A DNA stretch of 64,000 bases from Fragum whitleyi (GCA_948146395.1 OX411543.1:36785058-36849057); one strand, 5' to 3'. Positions 1 to 11,520 are shown, numbered from the stretch's first letter. Numbers and translations: made by a program. The notes: generated by a model not told the origin, from the sequence alone.

Positions 1-324
1 ATTTCGTAAGACCATGACGCCGACAAAGACTTCATTACGTATGTTTGTGAACCATCATGCATAAGACGATCATCTGGAAACCCCGTGAAATAATTAATTG
101 AAAAAGAGATCGGGTCTAGCATCGGTCAACCAGAAATGAAATCTTTAGCATATTTTAAAATGCATAGGAAAGATGAACAATCATTCGTGTTAATAACATG
201 GCAAATTGTTAATAGATACGTCCGTTACCCTGCCGAATGTGTTGTTACAGTTCTTGTCCACTGTACTCCGTAATCATTAGAGGAACATTACTACCAAATT
301 TCGAGTCAATCGGACCTAAGAAGA

Positions 325-522
325 CAGGTTGATTGATTGAATGGAGTTTTACGCCGCTTTCAACTTTTTCCAGTTATATCGCAGCGGCTGGAGCATCTTA
401 CAATGGATTCCTCATATATCTCACACCAGTACAACCATCACATCCTTTCCTAGCCTCCAGCTGCTATCTCACATAGGTCTACGATTATCAACCCATTGGT
501 GAGAGAGACAAATCGTCGGCAA
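325..522 (-). mobile_element. 5'-truncated tRNA-derived SINE, copy A only
   Basis: The element reads on the minus strand with its tail at the left (GATTGATTGATTG on the plus strand). It lacks the tRNA-like head seen in the longer copy at 7703-7976. It is flanked by the direct repeat GACCTAAGAAGA (313-324 and 523-534), while copy B has a single such site near 30170. It therefore inserted after the duplication. Confidence 0.8.
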
Positions 523-544
523 GACCTAAGAAGAGTTATGTTCC

Positions 545-2414
545 TAACAAAGAATTGTACGCCGCGCCCCCGCCGGTCACCCATTCGGAACACCACTCGG
601 CCAATCTCACGATAAACCTCGGATATACATAGACGGACGATTTTTAAAAATTACGAGAAAACCTTGGAAAAACTCAATGACGCAAGTTAAATTGGCGTTA
701 GCCCTCGAAACTGCGAGTGAAAACATTCGACGTCGCCAACGCTACTCGTTTAAGTCGCTGACGTGAAACCATCGTATACTTATATGAAAATCGTTGGATT
801 CTTAATTCACGGCTGAAAAATCTTTATTTATGAGAAAGATTCGTCATTCTCAAAAATTAAGATTTTTAAGCCGTCATTTACTGTAAGAGATATAAATCTA
901 CAGTTCTAATTTTTCTTACACTGTTACCGCCTAACAAAATGCACGATTTTGTTACATACCCATCCGCCTTACAAACATCCGAGGTCTGTTGCAGGTTACG
1001 GAAATAGCCGAGTGTCGTTCCGAATGGGAAATGGCCGAGTGATGTTCCGAATGAGTATTGCCGTCTTTCGACGAACATGTAAAAAGGTGTCTACCCTTGT
1101 CAGCCTGCGCAACCCGCGCAGCCTGACTAGGATCGACAATTCACGCAACATCTAGATGGTCCCTTTTCGCTGACGGGTCATATTTCTGGTCATTTGATAC
1201 CCATTGGATCGTTGGTAAAACTTTGGTATAACTTGTGAAACCAATCGGTTAAGTAGCAGATCGCTGGCCTTGTCCCTTGGTCTCGCATCACGTCATAAGT
1301 TTAAATATGGTGAGGGTATAAGAAACAATCAATAAACAATTCGATGGTCCGCGACCTAAACATCGTAAATTAGCTTATTCATGCTTAAATTACAATTTTT
1401 AGTCACATTTCCACCGAAATGTTTTAAAAAATGTTATAATCTAAATAACAAAATTGACGAAATGTCAAGTCCTCCTATCACGTGTGAGTCTTTTGAATTT
1501 GATTGTTCAATCGACAGTTAATTGAAAGGAGCGATCTGTTCATTAGATCTAGTAAAAGGTCCGTAGTTCGAGACCCGGACAAAACATGACAAGGTTTTCG
1601 GGAGGCATTTATCATTGTTAATTTTGGCAAAGAACATTACTACAAATTCTCTGCTTTGCTAGCTTACATTATTTTCAGCACTTCGATCCATCTGATGGTG
1701 TGCCCCGCGATGAGGTCAATGGGCGGGGCTAGATACACTCAAATTAGTAGCCCACTCTCTCAAGATCTAGGAGTCTATCCTAAACAATCAAGAAGCGATT
1801 CTATGTAGAAAATGTCATAGTTTTTCATAAGTCAGAAATTTCTGAATTGTACTCCGATAACTGCGTTATTTCTCCTTCTATAAATTTAAAATGTATTTAT
1901 GAAGGTTACATTTGATTGCATCAAACAAATCCTCATTTTCGAGCACAAATTCGCAGAGAGTCTAAGGGCAAAATTTATCGAAATTGCGCGAAGTAAGGAT
2001 ATTTCTTTAGAGTAAGATTGATTAATATTTCAATTTGTGATCAAAAACGCTATATTTTCACCCGAGACTCCACCCCTCATGAAAAATAAGGTTTTGTTGT
2101 GAATGAAATATAAAACGATGTTACACTATTATTCTTTATAAAGCATCGAAATTTTCCAGTGAAATTTTGATCCTTCCAATTTTCGATAGGATTTATCATT
2201 GTGCCCTCACATACATCCGATATTTACAATAGTTATGCACTGACCATTTGATATGTACAAATGAAAATCCGCATAAAAAGATATGACACATAATTTCTTA
2301 ACAATAATCTACGATCAAAGTAAAGTTTTTCATAACACAATATAGTAAGAAAAATTCTATAATTCATGAAAATCCACCATGACTAGAGAGTTCTTCCTTG
2401 ACCATAGTTTAGAT
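545..2414. other. Duplicated non-coding DNA
   Basis: No gene is seen. The interval aligns in blocks with about 30190-31138 of copy B. At 1086-1180 it holds half of the GTGTCGACCCTAGTCAG-type palindromic MITE that is complete at 17064-17323. Short reading frames here have no recognisable content. Confidence 0.5.
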
Positions 2415-2578
2415 TTAGGGTAGTGGACCCGTATTAGTTCCGCAAAATTTCGAAACGCAGTATCTTTCACAGAGTTGACCAAGGTTTCCCAATGAAAAAT
2501 CATTGGGAAACCTTGGTAAACACTGTTAAGGTTCATTACTTCAAAAATGTTGGGAAACTGTTACGGTCCACTATCTTG
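2415..2578. repeat. MITE, GGTAGTGGACC family (copy A)
   Basis: An inverted-repeat element of about 165 bp. It begins GGTAGTGGACCCGTATTAGT and ends with the reverse complement ACTGTTACGGTCCACTATC. The same element sits at 31139-31303 in copy B, so it predates the duplication. Other copies are at 11521-11695, 16735-16850, 18877-19035 and 59399-59549. Confidence 0.75.
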
Positions 2579-4020
2579 AAGAATTACATCAGCTCATAAT
2601 AAATACACCAGTAAGCAGACAGTCTAATCTTCGTTCAAAGTAAAATGACAAACTTTAATTCTTAACTAGGTTTTACTTTGCATTTTAAAAGCTTATACAA
2701 AGACTTGACTCAATGTTTACTGAAGACAGGAGTACCAAGGCCACAGTCCTATCCTACAGTAAGTTACATCATGAAATTGACATTCAGCTCAATCAAAACC
2801 ATTCTAAAACGCTCTCTCAGTGCTCCATCCATTCATTCATTCCAAAGAATCACTCAAACCATTAAAAACGCTCAAACCAATTGAAAAATATAGAATCAAC
2901 GTCATTCAAAATGAATTTTGATTGAGAAAAATCGTGATTTCACAGACATAATTCAATTTGTTCTCAACTCATAGGTTTTTAAATCGGGCACCGATTTATA
3001 TACACCGTTTCCCAGAAATCACATCAGTTGTCTAGACGTTACATTTTTACCCTTATCCGCTGAGCAATGTGTTCGAGCAAAACTATGTGTTTTCAAACAC
3101 CGAAGAAACGGCCTTTCAGTCACAATCTACAAACTTTTTTTTATCTTATTTACTCTTGCGACAAATAAAGAATAGGCTAGTACAAAATTTGATGTAATTT
3201 TCGCTTCTGGTAATTACCAGTTTGTATTTTCAGTGTTTATAACATGATTTTCGGTTGAGTAAAGGAGTTGAAACGTACAATAGGTTAACTATATAATACA
3301 TTTGTAGCAGTTACAATATTACTGCTCTGATTTTTTCTCGAACGGTCAATTACCAGTTGTAGGGCTAACAACCAATAAAATTCTGTTATGATTCTCACGT
3401 GGTCAAAACCCACGCTTACCGAGACTGGACACTTACATTTTGCGTGTTATCCACTGAGCTATTTGTTTAAGACAAACAACGCAGAAACGGCCTTTTTCAG
3501 TTATAATCTACATGTTTTTTATCTCCTTCACTTTTGCGACAAAAAAAGGAAGAGGCTTATACATAATTTGATGTAATTTTCGTTTTAAGTAATTACCAAT
3601 TAGTATTTTCAGCGTTTTTTACAATCTTTTCGGTTGAGTAAAGGAATAGCATATATCGTCTGTACTATAAATAGAATTCTTATCTCGCTGACCGATTATA
3701 TAATCCGGTAATTGCCCGGATGTCATACAAACAAAGCTGTTGTATGATATACAGATAGAGATGGATTACACAGACAGATCGATTAACCCGGATTAATGAT
3801 GGAGACAAATGCATCAAAATCAAGATTGGAGGGTGTGAAGCATTGTTGTTACGGGACTTGTTTCCTTATTCCTCCTTTCTCTCCGTTTTCCTTCGTCTCG
3901 AGTTCTTTATTCATTTGTCGTCTGTTGGAATCGTCTGCTTCTATAGTTGACATGGTTTATTCCTAATCTTTTTTTAGCACATATTTCTTTGCCATTGCGT
4001 TGATTTTGATCGGTTTATAA

Positions 4021-4275
4021 GGCTTTACGCCGTTTTCGACTGGTGTGGTCATATTGAGCGGCTTTGAGCACCTAACCATGGATTCCTATTTTTTCTCATA
4101 CCAGTACTACCACAACACCCATGCCCAGCCTCCAGCTGCTCCATCACATAGGTTCGCGATATCAAACCATTGTTGGGCGACATTTTTGTCTGAAAGGGTA
4201 TTTGCCGCGGCCGAGCATCGAACCCGGGACCTCTCAAACGAGAGGCAGGTGCGTTACAAACTGTGCTAAGGCCTG
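4021..4275 (-). mobile_element. tRNA-derived SINE nested in the TIR element
   Basis: Read on the minus strand, the head resembles a tRNA gene: a box-A-like TAGCACAGTTTGTAACGC, then a box-B-like GGGTTCGATGC. The body shares the GGAGGCTGGGCATGGGTG and GTGCTCAAAGCCG segments with the other SINEs of this window. It lies wholly inside the copy-A-only element at 2757-5151. Confidence 0.7.
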
Positions 4276-4289
4276 TGCTTAGGCCTAGG

Positions 4290-4392
4290 ATTACCGTAAC
4301 GTTTTGATAAACCGTCGGTGTTGTTATAAAATATCGTAACTATGGCTTTACCCAAGCCGTAGTTACGAGATTTTATAACAACACCTACGAAA
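4290..4392. repeat. Hairpin-forming inverted repeat
   Basis: GTTGTTATAAAATATCGTAA on the left pairs with its near-perfect reverse complement (TTACGAGATTTTATAACAAC) on the right, around a short GCTTTACCCAAGC centre. It resembles the core of small MITEs and lies inside the larger TIR element. Confidence 0.6.
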
Positions 4393-4663
4393 TATTGTTT
4401 GTCCGATATTGCGTCATTGTTAACTGGATAAAATCGTTCCCCATTGTGTTCTAACGTTTAGCTCTCTGCGCGAAAAAGGGCTTTTCCAGTCCACTGGACC
4501 AAGGCTAAATAATTTTGTTGAAATTTCATGTGCAATTTGTGGCATCTCAACTGTTACTGAGCCTATACACTGCAGAGACATGACCGGGATTTGCCATTAT
4601 CTGCCTCTATATAAATGCTTCCCTCAGGCGTCAAATTGATGCCGGTTCTACCCCCTTGACGTC

Positions 4664-4732
4664 TCACCGTATAGCGCAGTTGGTAGCATGTTAGATAATC
4701 AATCTTAGTTGAACTGGCTTCAGTCCCAAGTT
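4664..4732 (+). repeat. tRNA-like sequence (SINE head or tRNA fossil)
   Basis: TATAGCGCAGTTGGTAGCAT resembles a tRNA box A, followed about 35 bases later by GGCTTCAGTCCC, a degenerate box B. The acceptor arms do not pair, so this is probably a decayed SINE head and not a working tRNA gene. Confidence 0.45.
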
Positions 4733-5427
4733 GAATGGAAATATTTTGTGACATATCTCTCAAGTTGAGTGGATATAATTCGATGTCCTCGAAAAGGAGT
4801 GTTAAGACAAAAACTCACAAATTGGGCAAATATTTTACTAACTTCTATTGTCCAAATTTGAGCACTTTTGATTGACGAACTATTACACTATCCCAGCCTC
4901 TCAATGTTGCCCGATTTACAGTGCTGACAGCACTTTGATTGAAGAAATAGGAAGCTGTGTATAAAGCTTGTATGCATATTTCATTAAAGGGAGGTTATCA
5001 ATATCGCTAATTTTGTGCGCCCTGAACAAAAGTCGCGAAATAGGATTACCTCCCGTTAAATTCACTCAAAACTTGCTCCACACACATTCAATTTCATTCC
5101 TATATCATTCCAAAATCATTCACCTTGTCAATTTCATGATGTTGTTAACTGTATATCGCTCCCTTGAGTATGCAAGTTTTAACTATTGAGAGCTTCCTTC
5201 TTTTAGATGTTGACATTAATGGATGAAACATATTTTAATTTTAAGACTGAAAATTAATTCAAATTATAATTGTAGATCACTATAAGATCTTCATCTAAAA
5301 TAAAAAATCCCAACAACATAAGGCCTACTTTGATCCAAGAGCAACTTGTAGGAAATGGCAAGAGTCACAGGGCATTTCTAAAGTTAAGATTTGATAGCTG
5401 TAGGCATTGTTATTTCTAAAGGGGAGA

Positions 5428-5797
5428 TACAGAGGATATTGAAAGTGTGGTCATTAAATACGGAATTTATTAAACGAGTCATCTATAAATAGATAAAAAC
5501 GAGGCTGTGTCGAGTTTTTATCTGTTTTAGGCGACGAGTTTAATAAATTCGGTATTTTATGAACACAAATTTGATATTCTATTTATAATATGACCCGAAT
5601 TTTTGCGAAAATTGTAAAATTCTTGAAATTCAAGACCTCAATTTTCCCCGAAACTTATAATGCCGTTTAAAACTGACGTCACAATATATAAACAATGACG
5701 TCATTTAATAGATATTCCACTAGTGTAATAACACCCGTGTAATATCAAAAATATTCAAAGGGTTTATTTCACTCCCGCGACGTCGGTCATATTATAA
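5428..5797. other. Segment present in copy A, absent from copy B
   Basis: Copy B runs directly from AAAGGGGAGAT to TGTTCTTTCATTT (about 31995-32015), while copy A has about 370 extra bases between these words. The extra DNA is an inverted-repeat-like stretch (GGAATTTATTAAACGAGTC against GACGAGTTTAATAAATTC). This suggests an insertion in A; deletion in B cannot be excluded. Confidence 0.55.
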
Positions 5798-5874
5798 TGT
5801 TCTTTCATTTTTAATTTCATGTAAAATTCCGTCAGAGACAGCAAAGCTTACACAAACAATTATCCTCTAAATCA

Positions 5875-6104
5875 TCACAACTCTTCACCCTTCGGATACA
5901 ACACTACATCAATTTTCATGTCAGTTTCTGATATAGGTATAGAATCACAAATTTGCTGCTTATAAGCAAGGGCTATAGTTCTGGGTTTGAAACCCTGTGT
6001 GTGACATTTGTTTAAGTATGTATCATAATATCCCTTCCCTCGTCCAATCCTGTCACCCGACACTGTGAAACCTAATCCAGGAATCAGAATAAGGTCAAGC
6101 CCAC
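5875..6104 (-). pseudogene. MTHFS terminal exon, duplicated copy
   Basis: This is a duplicate of the last exon of 5-formyltetrahydrofolate cyclo-ligase. It is intact: it starts after a CAG acceptor in phase 1 and keeps the ATP/folate-site signature IGRGKGYYD, and it ends in a stop codon 230 bp later like its twin at 32085-32314. I see only two amino-acid differences from the twin (a valine/isoleucine swap, and glycine/aspartate near the end). Exon 3 is also present upstream (7980-8099), but exons 1 and 2 are not, because the duplication stops at 8734. As it stands this is a 5'-truncated gene fragment. It could only be expressed from an unknown promoter or by long-range splicing from the complete gene. 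Confidence 0.85.
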
Positions 6105-6147
6105 CTGAAAGACATTTTTATAAAGTTCATTGATATCAATTAACAAT

Positions 6148-6376
6148 TTAACCCTTTCCTGTTTTACAAAATTTTGGACCTGTCCAAATTCAAAGGTTTT
6201 GCCGACGAAAATTTAAAGTGGATTTAATTTGAAAAATAACCATTCAGTAGGATAGAAAATAGTGTGGAAAAAGAAGAAATTGCGTGTCAGAAGCAATTTC
6301 TTCTTTTTTCACATTGTTTTCTCAATTATGAAATCACTGGCACGCAAAAAGGAGGGATTTAACATCAAAGGGTTAA
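6148..6376 (+). mobile_element. piggyBac-like MITE, copy 1 (229 bp with both TTAA)
   Basis: It is flanked by TTAA on both sides and begins CCCTTTCCTGTTTTACAAAA. It ends in AAAGGG and has the family's central hairpin GAAGAAATTGC...GCAATTTCTTC. TTAA targets with CCC...GGG ends are the hallmark of piggyBac-superfamily elements. It is too short to code for a transposase. Confidence 0.85.
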
Positions 6377-7285
6377 CAATCCACATATAATGTAATGAAT
6401 CACAAGAGTCCAACACACAGTAAATATTTTTTGCTTAAAAAGCTTTGATTAAGCTGTAGTTACAAGATTTGGCAGAAAATTGGAGATATACTGCTGTTAC
6501 AGATATATAGTAGGATCTTTTAGTTGTGGCATTCATAAATGTTATTGATGAACATAGGCGTATCTAGGTCTCTGAAATTTATACGCAGTCTCAGAATATG
6601 ACAACTAAAGAATATATAGGATAAAGGCTATATCAGGTCTGTAACAAAAGAAGAATGTCTTCTGCCCACTCCCATTTTATAATTTGAGCGTCGATTAATA
6701 ATCAAAATATCGTAACTACAGCTTGAAGAAGCTCTAGTTTTGATGTTATGATTAATCATCAACAATATTTTCCAACAGAGAATTATTTCTTTTACCCCCT
6801 TGCGTAAATTGCGTAATGGGAGTTACACCCTTGATGAAGGCCACTCACAACTTGCCAAGAGGAATTTATAGTCCTAGCTTTACATATGCATTTACCTTGT
6901 TAAAATGGTTGACGATATTGATAATTCAGAGGTCACTGATATTCATCAATATTTTCACAAATCTTCACTCTAGCCCATATACATTCAATATTCTTTGCGT
7001 TTTCCTAGTTTGACAAATTACTATCAATTAATTTGACTATGTATGGGCCCTTTTACTTAGATAGTGTTTTATTAGGAATTTGTCTAAACTTATCAAAGTA
7101 TTATCTCTATTCTCTAAAGAAACAGAATAAGTGTTTGCTTAATAATTTATCTATCATTCCTTATCTGGATAAAAGCAATCCGTACAATGCCTGAAAATAC
7201 AGTTTGTTATTCAAAAAGAAAAAAAAATCATTCTGAAATATTTATTTGTAACTGATCGTGCCAAACGAAATAATCTAGAAAAGTC
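6377..7285. other. Copy-A-specific non-coding stretch
   Basis: This does not align with copy B, which has an AACAAGAGGCCC-type repeat at the same place (32352-33068). It includes a CGTAACTACAGCTTGAAGAAGC hairpin remnant near 6710 that is also seen in the MITEs at 27592 and 48524. No gene is recognised. Confidence 0.5.
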
Positions 7286-7702
7286 ATAAGTATAGATCCT
7301 AATCAAAATGCAGCCACAGACATGCACATTAGCTGATCAGTATATGCATCTTTTGATAGATTTGCTAAATGTATTAAGTCCATTTTACCTAAAAATGTTA
7401 ATTTTCAAAAAGATCTCTGCTTGACACAATGCCATTTACAAATATTTTATCAAATGTCAAATAAATATTGCCATTCCCTTTCCAGGTAGTAGATAGAAAT
7501 AATCCTCTCTTAATTCTTTCCTATTTTCTGCAATTTTAGATTAAATTCAAACGATTAATGGTGAAATTTGAAAATAAACCTTCCTGTGTGGTAATAAAAT
7601 GTTGTGGAATAAGGAGAATTGCTTGTTTCAAGCAATTTCTTCTTTTCCACAATATTTTCTCTAGTATAAAATCCTGGTAATGGTTGACACATCAGTTTCA
7701 TG

Positions 7703-7976
7703 TTGAATGGAGTTTTACGCCGCTTTCAGCATTTTTTTTTTCAGTTATATCACGGCAGTTGGAGCACCTTACAATGGTTTCCTGTTATTTCTCTCACCAG
7801 TACAACCACCACATCTTTTCCTAGCCTCCAGCTGCTATCTCACATAGGTCTATGATTATCAACCCATAGGTGAGAGACAAATAGTCGGAAAGAATGAGTA
7901 CCATCCTTCGGGATCGAAATAAGGACCACTAGATTGACAGTCCTACGTGCTACCAACTGCACTGTAACGGCGGTCT
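7703..7976 (-). mobile_element. Full-length tRNA-derived SINE abutting an MTHFS exon
   Basis: On the minus strand the tRNA-like head (box A about TAGTGCAGTTGGTAGC in the twin) starts six to eight bases after the exon-3 donor. The body and a TCAA-type tail follow to the left. The same SINE is at 33512-33786 in copy B, so it was in place before the duplication. Confidence 0.75.
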
Positions 7977-7979
7977 CAC

Positions 7980-8099
7980 CTGTTTCAAGCGCATCAGGCC
8001 TCACATCATCATCGGCTGGTTGTTTGATCTTCCATTTGGTTTCTGGAAGGGTCTCATATTCAGATAATGAGGACAGTTGTACCATCTTCATGTTTGAAC
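7980..8099 (-). pseudogene. MTHFS exon 3, duplicated copy
   Basis: This is a duplicate of MTHFS exon 3 (twin at 33789-33908). It encodes about 40 residues around [20 protein letters not shown] and ends ALETG at a GTGAGA donor. Both splice sites and the reading phase (1 in, 1 out) are preserved, and the translation matches the twin with only silent changes seen. Together with 5875-6104 it makes the 3' half of the gene, cut off from exons 1 and 2 by the duplication breakpoint. Confidence 0.85.
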
Positions 8100-8734
8100 C
8101 TGAAAATGAAAACATCAGGATTGAATGTTCAAGGGGGCTGTATAAACTATAAGCTTAAGCCCTAATCCTAAACCTGATATGATAAATTAATTTTATAATT
8201 TCACCACCAACCTGTTTAAATAATCAAAATGGTAAACACATAGTTTTGATAGATTTACTCCTTATGTTTCCTCATTTTCTCATGCTGTTGTATCTCAACA
8301 GTGTCAATTTAACCAATGAAATAATCATGTTGCCTAATTAAATGACATGCAAAAGATTTTCAAATTCTGCTTCTTTTTCGCCATAGAGAAAAAGAAAACG
8401 TGTTAATTACTATTTTCTAGCAAAATTCTTCATTATTTAATCATAATGCTTTCAGGTAGATAATGTAAATTTTTGTCACAAACTATTTCCTCAATTTTAG
8501 AGGTGTTTTTCTTGTGAGCACTTGGTAAAAATTTGGCTAGCATTTGAAGGAGTTAAGATAGCTATAGTCAGATCTGGCAAAATCAAAGGTTTGACCATTA
8601 AATTGCATGATATAAAATCATAGTTTATCATGCAACAAGCATCCTCGGAAACAAAGTGTCACTCCATTTCTTAAACTACATTTATTGACCCTTGAACAAT
8701 TTACTAGCATTTTCCCGTTCTCATGCATACTATA

Positions 8735-9623
8735 CTGCTGAACTAAATTTAAGGGCCAGTGAAATAATCACTTGTCATTTCTTGAAAATAAGTTGCAACA
8801 TTTTCAACTTTTGCAAGAATTGAGTTCAATGATATGACTTTTGGGAACTGCAATCAAAATTGCCAAAAAAGCAGTTTTAAATTTAGACGAATCGTCGAAA
8901 TTACCCAACCCCCATTTCGTAAAGTTGCAAAAATCTGTTGATTTTGGTAAGCTCTCTTCCGGGTGTATAAATCATTTTCTGAAAACCATTTAATGTTCCA
9001 AGGAAACATTGAGATAGCCGAGTTCTGTGAAGCCTTTTTTTGAGTTGCTATCCACACCATCTGCAAAAATGGAAGAGCTGATTAACACCAGCTGGTGTAA
9101 GTTCTTTTCCCTATCCGAAGGATATCAAATGGGTCACATTTCAGCAACAAGTTAGTTGATCTGGCTCAACAGTTCATCTTTACCATTATTTTGCTTATGT
9201 TCAGACTCATATTGAGAAATAAAGTGTGAATTGGAGTCCAAAATGACGATGATTGATGTGATCTTGAATAACAGTTGACCTCCAATGCAGGCCCTATTAT
9301 CGCAGGAAACGAGTCTCAGTCACGCAACATATGGTAATGATGGGGGCGCTGCTTTAGACTGTCTATCAATGACATACGGTTGTTGGATTGGTGACGTAGA
9401 GCACAGAGCTGACTGTAGAGAAGGAACCTTCGATCTGAACATCTAGACCACCTGACCAGAATCACTTATCAGGTGAAACGATAGTTTGAAAATGTTCATA
9501 TTGCCACTGAATGACAGAGTGGCTAATTGTTAGTCGCTTGGACAATTTTCTGTCTGGACAAACATGTTGAAGCCATCTGAGAGCCAAGTCTAAACCAATA
9601 TTCCCAGTTTGATCATTAAAAAA
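8735..9623. other. Non-coding DNA right of the duplication breakpoint
   Basis: Homology to copy B ends at about 8734, and the sequence then becomes unique in this window. I see no coding exon or known repeat. On the tandem-duplication model this is the left end of the duplicated unit. Confidence 0.4.
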
Positions 9624-9658
9624 ATAAAGGCAGAAGAGGAAGAAGACAAAGAACCTTT
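9624..9658 (+). CDS. Chitin synthase, tentative upstream exon
   Basis: The frame IKAEEEEDKEPL ends at a perfect GTAAGT donor (9659) in phase 2, which fits the next exon exactly: TT + G makes Leu. A TGA lies just upstream in frame and no ATG is present; the ATA at 9624 could be a lost start. The left boundary is a guess. Confidence 0.4.
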
Positions 9659-10244
9659 GTAAGTTTGGTGCTTAAACAAAGTTATCTTTTCTTTGTTTTT
9701 CTTTTATTTGTATTTTGAATTCAAATTCGAAACGGTAGCTACCTGTTATATTTCTAAGGCTGACTTATTCTCAGAGGATGGATACCTTTAGATTCACCGA
9801 ATACATCTAAGTCAGCGAAGAAAATTAGGATACCTCAGGGTATCCAGGGACTTAAAATTACTCATACAGAGCATATGTGATCAGTCTAGCAAAAATACAT
9901 CTGGAAACTAAGTAAAATATTTTTCAAAGGGTTCAAGTACATATCAACCAAAGGTCGCAAAGACCCATTTCAGTCTGCGCAATCCACACAGTCTGACTAG
10001 GGTCGACACTTTATACACTGCCTAGATAGTTCCCTTTTGCCTTACTGGTTACATATAAAATTTTTCTGTACAGTAACGATTTATTACGTGAAAAACATTA
10101 AAAGTAGATTGAAATAAATATAGATAACTCCGTATTTAAATGTTATTTCTTCTTTAGATATTTTTAAGTTTTCGTGTATTTGAAACTGGGTACTTTTTTG
10201 AAGTGTTTCCTAAATAACAGACGCTGTTATTTCTATTGATACAG

Positions 10245-10419
10245 GGCTTTCGATTCATTTCGACAAAGGGAAGCAACTGAGGATGAGGAAAGTATTTTAG
10301 AGACCCACATCCTTCCCGCCGTTCGTCTGTTTATGTTCGTCTGTCTGTTCGTGCTCATACTGGGCTCAGGGACTGTGATAAAGCTCCTGTTTCGTACACT
10401 TATTGATAACTATAAACAG
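10245..10419 (+). CDS. Chitin synthase exon: first membrane segment
   Basis: After a TTGATACAG acceptor, the exon encodes AFDSFRQREATEDEES followed by a hydrophobic helix (LFMFVCLFVLILGSGTVI). This layout matches the start of the animal chitin synthase domain. It enters after one base of a codon and leaves in phase 0 at GTACAT. Confidence 0.8.
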
Positions 10420-10565
10420 GTACATGAAATATCCCAGAAGCATTAAATGAATGTTATATAATATGCCTAAAGAGTAAATAGCCGCTGAGAAACGATAAAC
10501 AACGACTATTTACTTCGTTCTGGATAGAAACGTGTGTGAAACGTTTTAGAAATGATACCCTTCTA

Positions 10566-10955
10566 CAGTTAACAACATCGTGAAATCGTGAATGATTTTA
10601 GAATGAAATGGAATGAATGTGAGGAGCGAGTTTTGATTGAATTTAAAGGGAGGTATCTCAATATCGCTACCTCCCTTTAATAGAATATACAAATAAGTTC
10701 TATAAATACTTATTTCTTCAAAAACCTATCAGCCGCTTTCAATTTCAATTTTGTCGGAGAAAGCGCGATATTTTTCTTGCCGTATTTATTCGAATGACGT
10801 TGTTGATTCCATCTTTTTCGGTGAGTTTGAAGCGTTTTTGAATGGTTTTGAAGAGTGTTTGGAATGAAAAAATGAATGTATAAGTGGAGCGCTATGCGAA
10901 TGATTTGGAATGGATTTGATCGAGATGAATCTCCATTTCACGATGTTGTTAACTG
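10566..10955. mobile_element. 390-bp TIR MITE, CAGTTAACAACATC family
   Basis: The ends are CAGTTAACAACATCGTGAAAT and its reverse complement ATTTCACGATGTTGTTAACTG, preceded by TA on the left. This is the short form of the element at 2757-5151, and both subterminal regions match it in opposite orientation. It contains an inner palindrome AAAGGGAGGTA...TACCTCCCTTT. It lies in a chitin synthase intron. Confidence 0.8.
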
Positions 10956-11355
10956 TTTGCAAGTCTACTTACATGCAAAGCGGAGTATCATTTCTAATTC
11001 CATCACCTAATATAAGAGGCCAAAAGTTTCAGACGAAAGAGCAAGTAACCCGATTATTTTACTGTGGTTCTATTCGGTGACGTGCCTTGTTTACTGAAAG
11101 TGCTAAACTTTGGGCATGGCAACCAGGCTAGTTGTATCCAAAAGCAACTCCAACGGCAATAAAGCACGTAGAAGGGGACTGACCTACGGAATTTAGTCTC
11201 CATTATCTACATGTAGCCTGTTTTGTGAATTTCTCGCAAATAAGTATATGTAAAAGAATCATCATACCAAAAGTCATTAGACTTGAAGATTCAAAGGCAG
11301 TGAAACAGCTACGGCCATTAAAAGCATTCATTCTTTTTCCCTTTATCTTTTGTAG

Positions 11356-11490
11356 GACAAAGAGAATATGAAGCATTCCGTCGACATATTACTGTGTATT
11401 TGTATTCCGCCTGGGATGACGCTGATTGTATCTATGGTCAAGGTCATGTTCGGTAGAACAAAGTCCCTGGAAAATAAATACTTGCTTATG
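11356..11490 (+). CDS. Chitin synthase exon: second membrane segment
   Basis: 45 codons, phase 0 to 0, between TTTTGTAG and GTATGT. It encodes a hydrophobic segment around VDILLCICIPPGMTLIVSM and then a basic turn (GRTKSLENKY), typical of the N-terminal membrane bundle of chitin synthases. Confidence 0.8.
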
Positions 11491-11520
11491 GTATGTATAG
11501 AGTTTCAGTAAGATTTATAT

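Larger units (their letters stand above)
2757..5151. mobile_element. Tc1/mariner-type TIR element with nested insertions
   Basis: The left end starts CAGTAAGTTACATCATGAAA and the right end is its imperfect reverse complement (GATGTTGTTAACTG). The element is flanked by TA on both sides. Copy B has the empty site with a single TA (TGTCCTATATCGCC, about 31720), so the ends are exact. The subterminal 100-150 bp match the 390-bp element at 10566-10955 in opposite orientation. The extra 2 kb includes a SINE, a tRNA-like piece and hairpins. No transposase is recognisable. Confidence 0.8.
1..8734. repeat. Segmental duplication, copy A
   Basis: This segment is collinear with copy B (about 29809-35027) in the same orientation. 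Matched blocks are roughly 1-2756 with 29826-31733, 5152-6143 with 31711-32352, and 7286-8734 with 33068-35027. The intervals between blocks are copy-specific insertions or replaced sequence. Homology continues to the left edge of the window and stops at about 8734 (about 35027 in B), inside what is intron 2 of the complete MTHFS gene. Coordinates are from alignment by eye. Confidence 0.85.
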
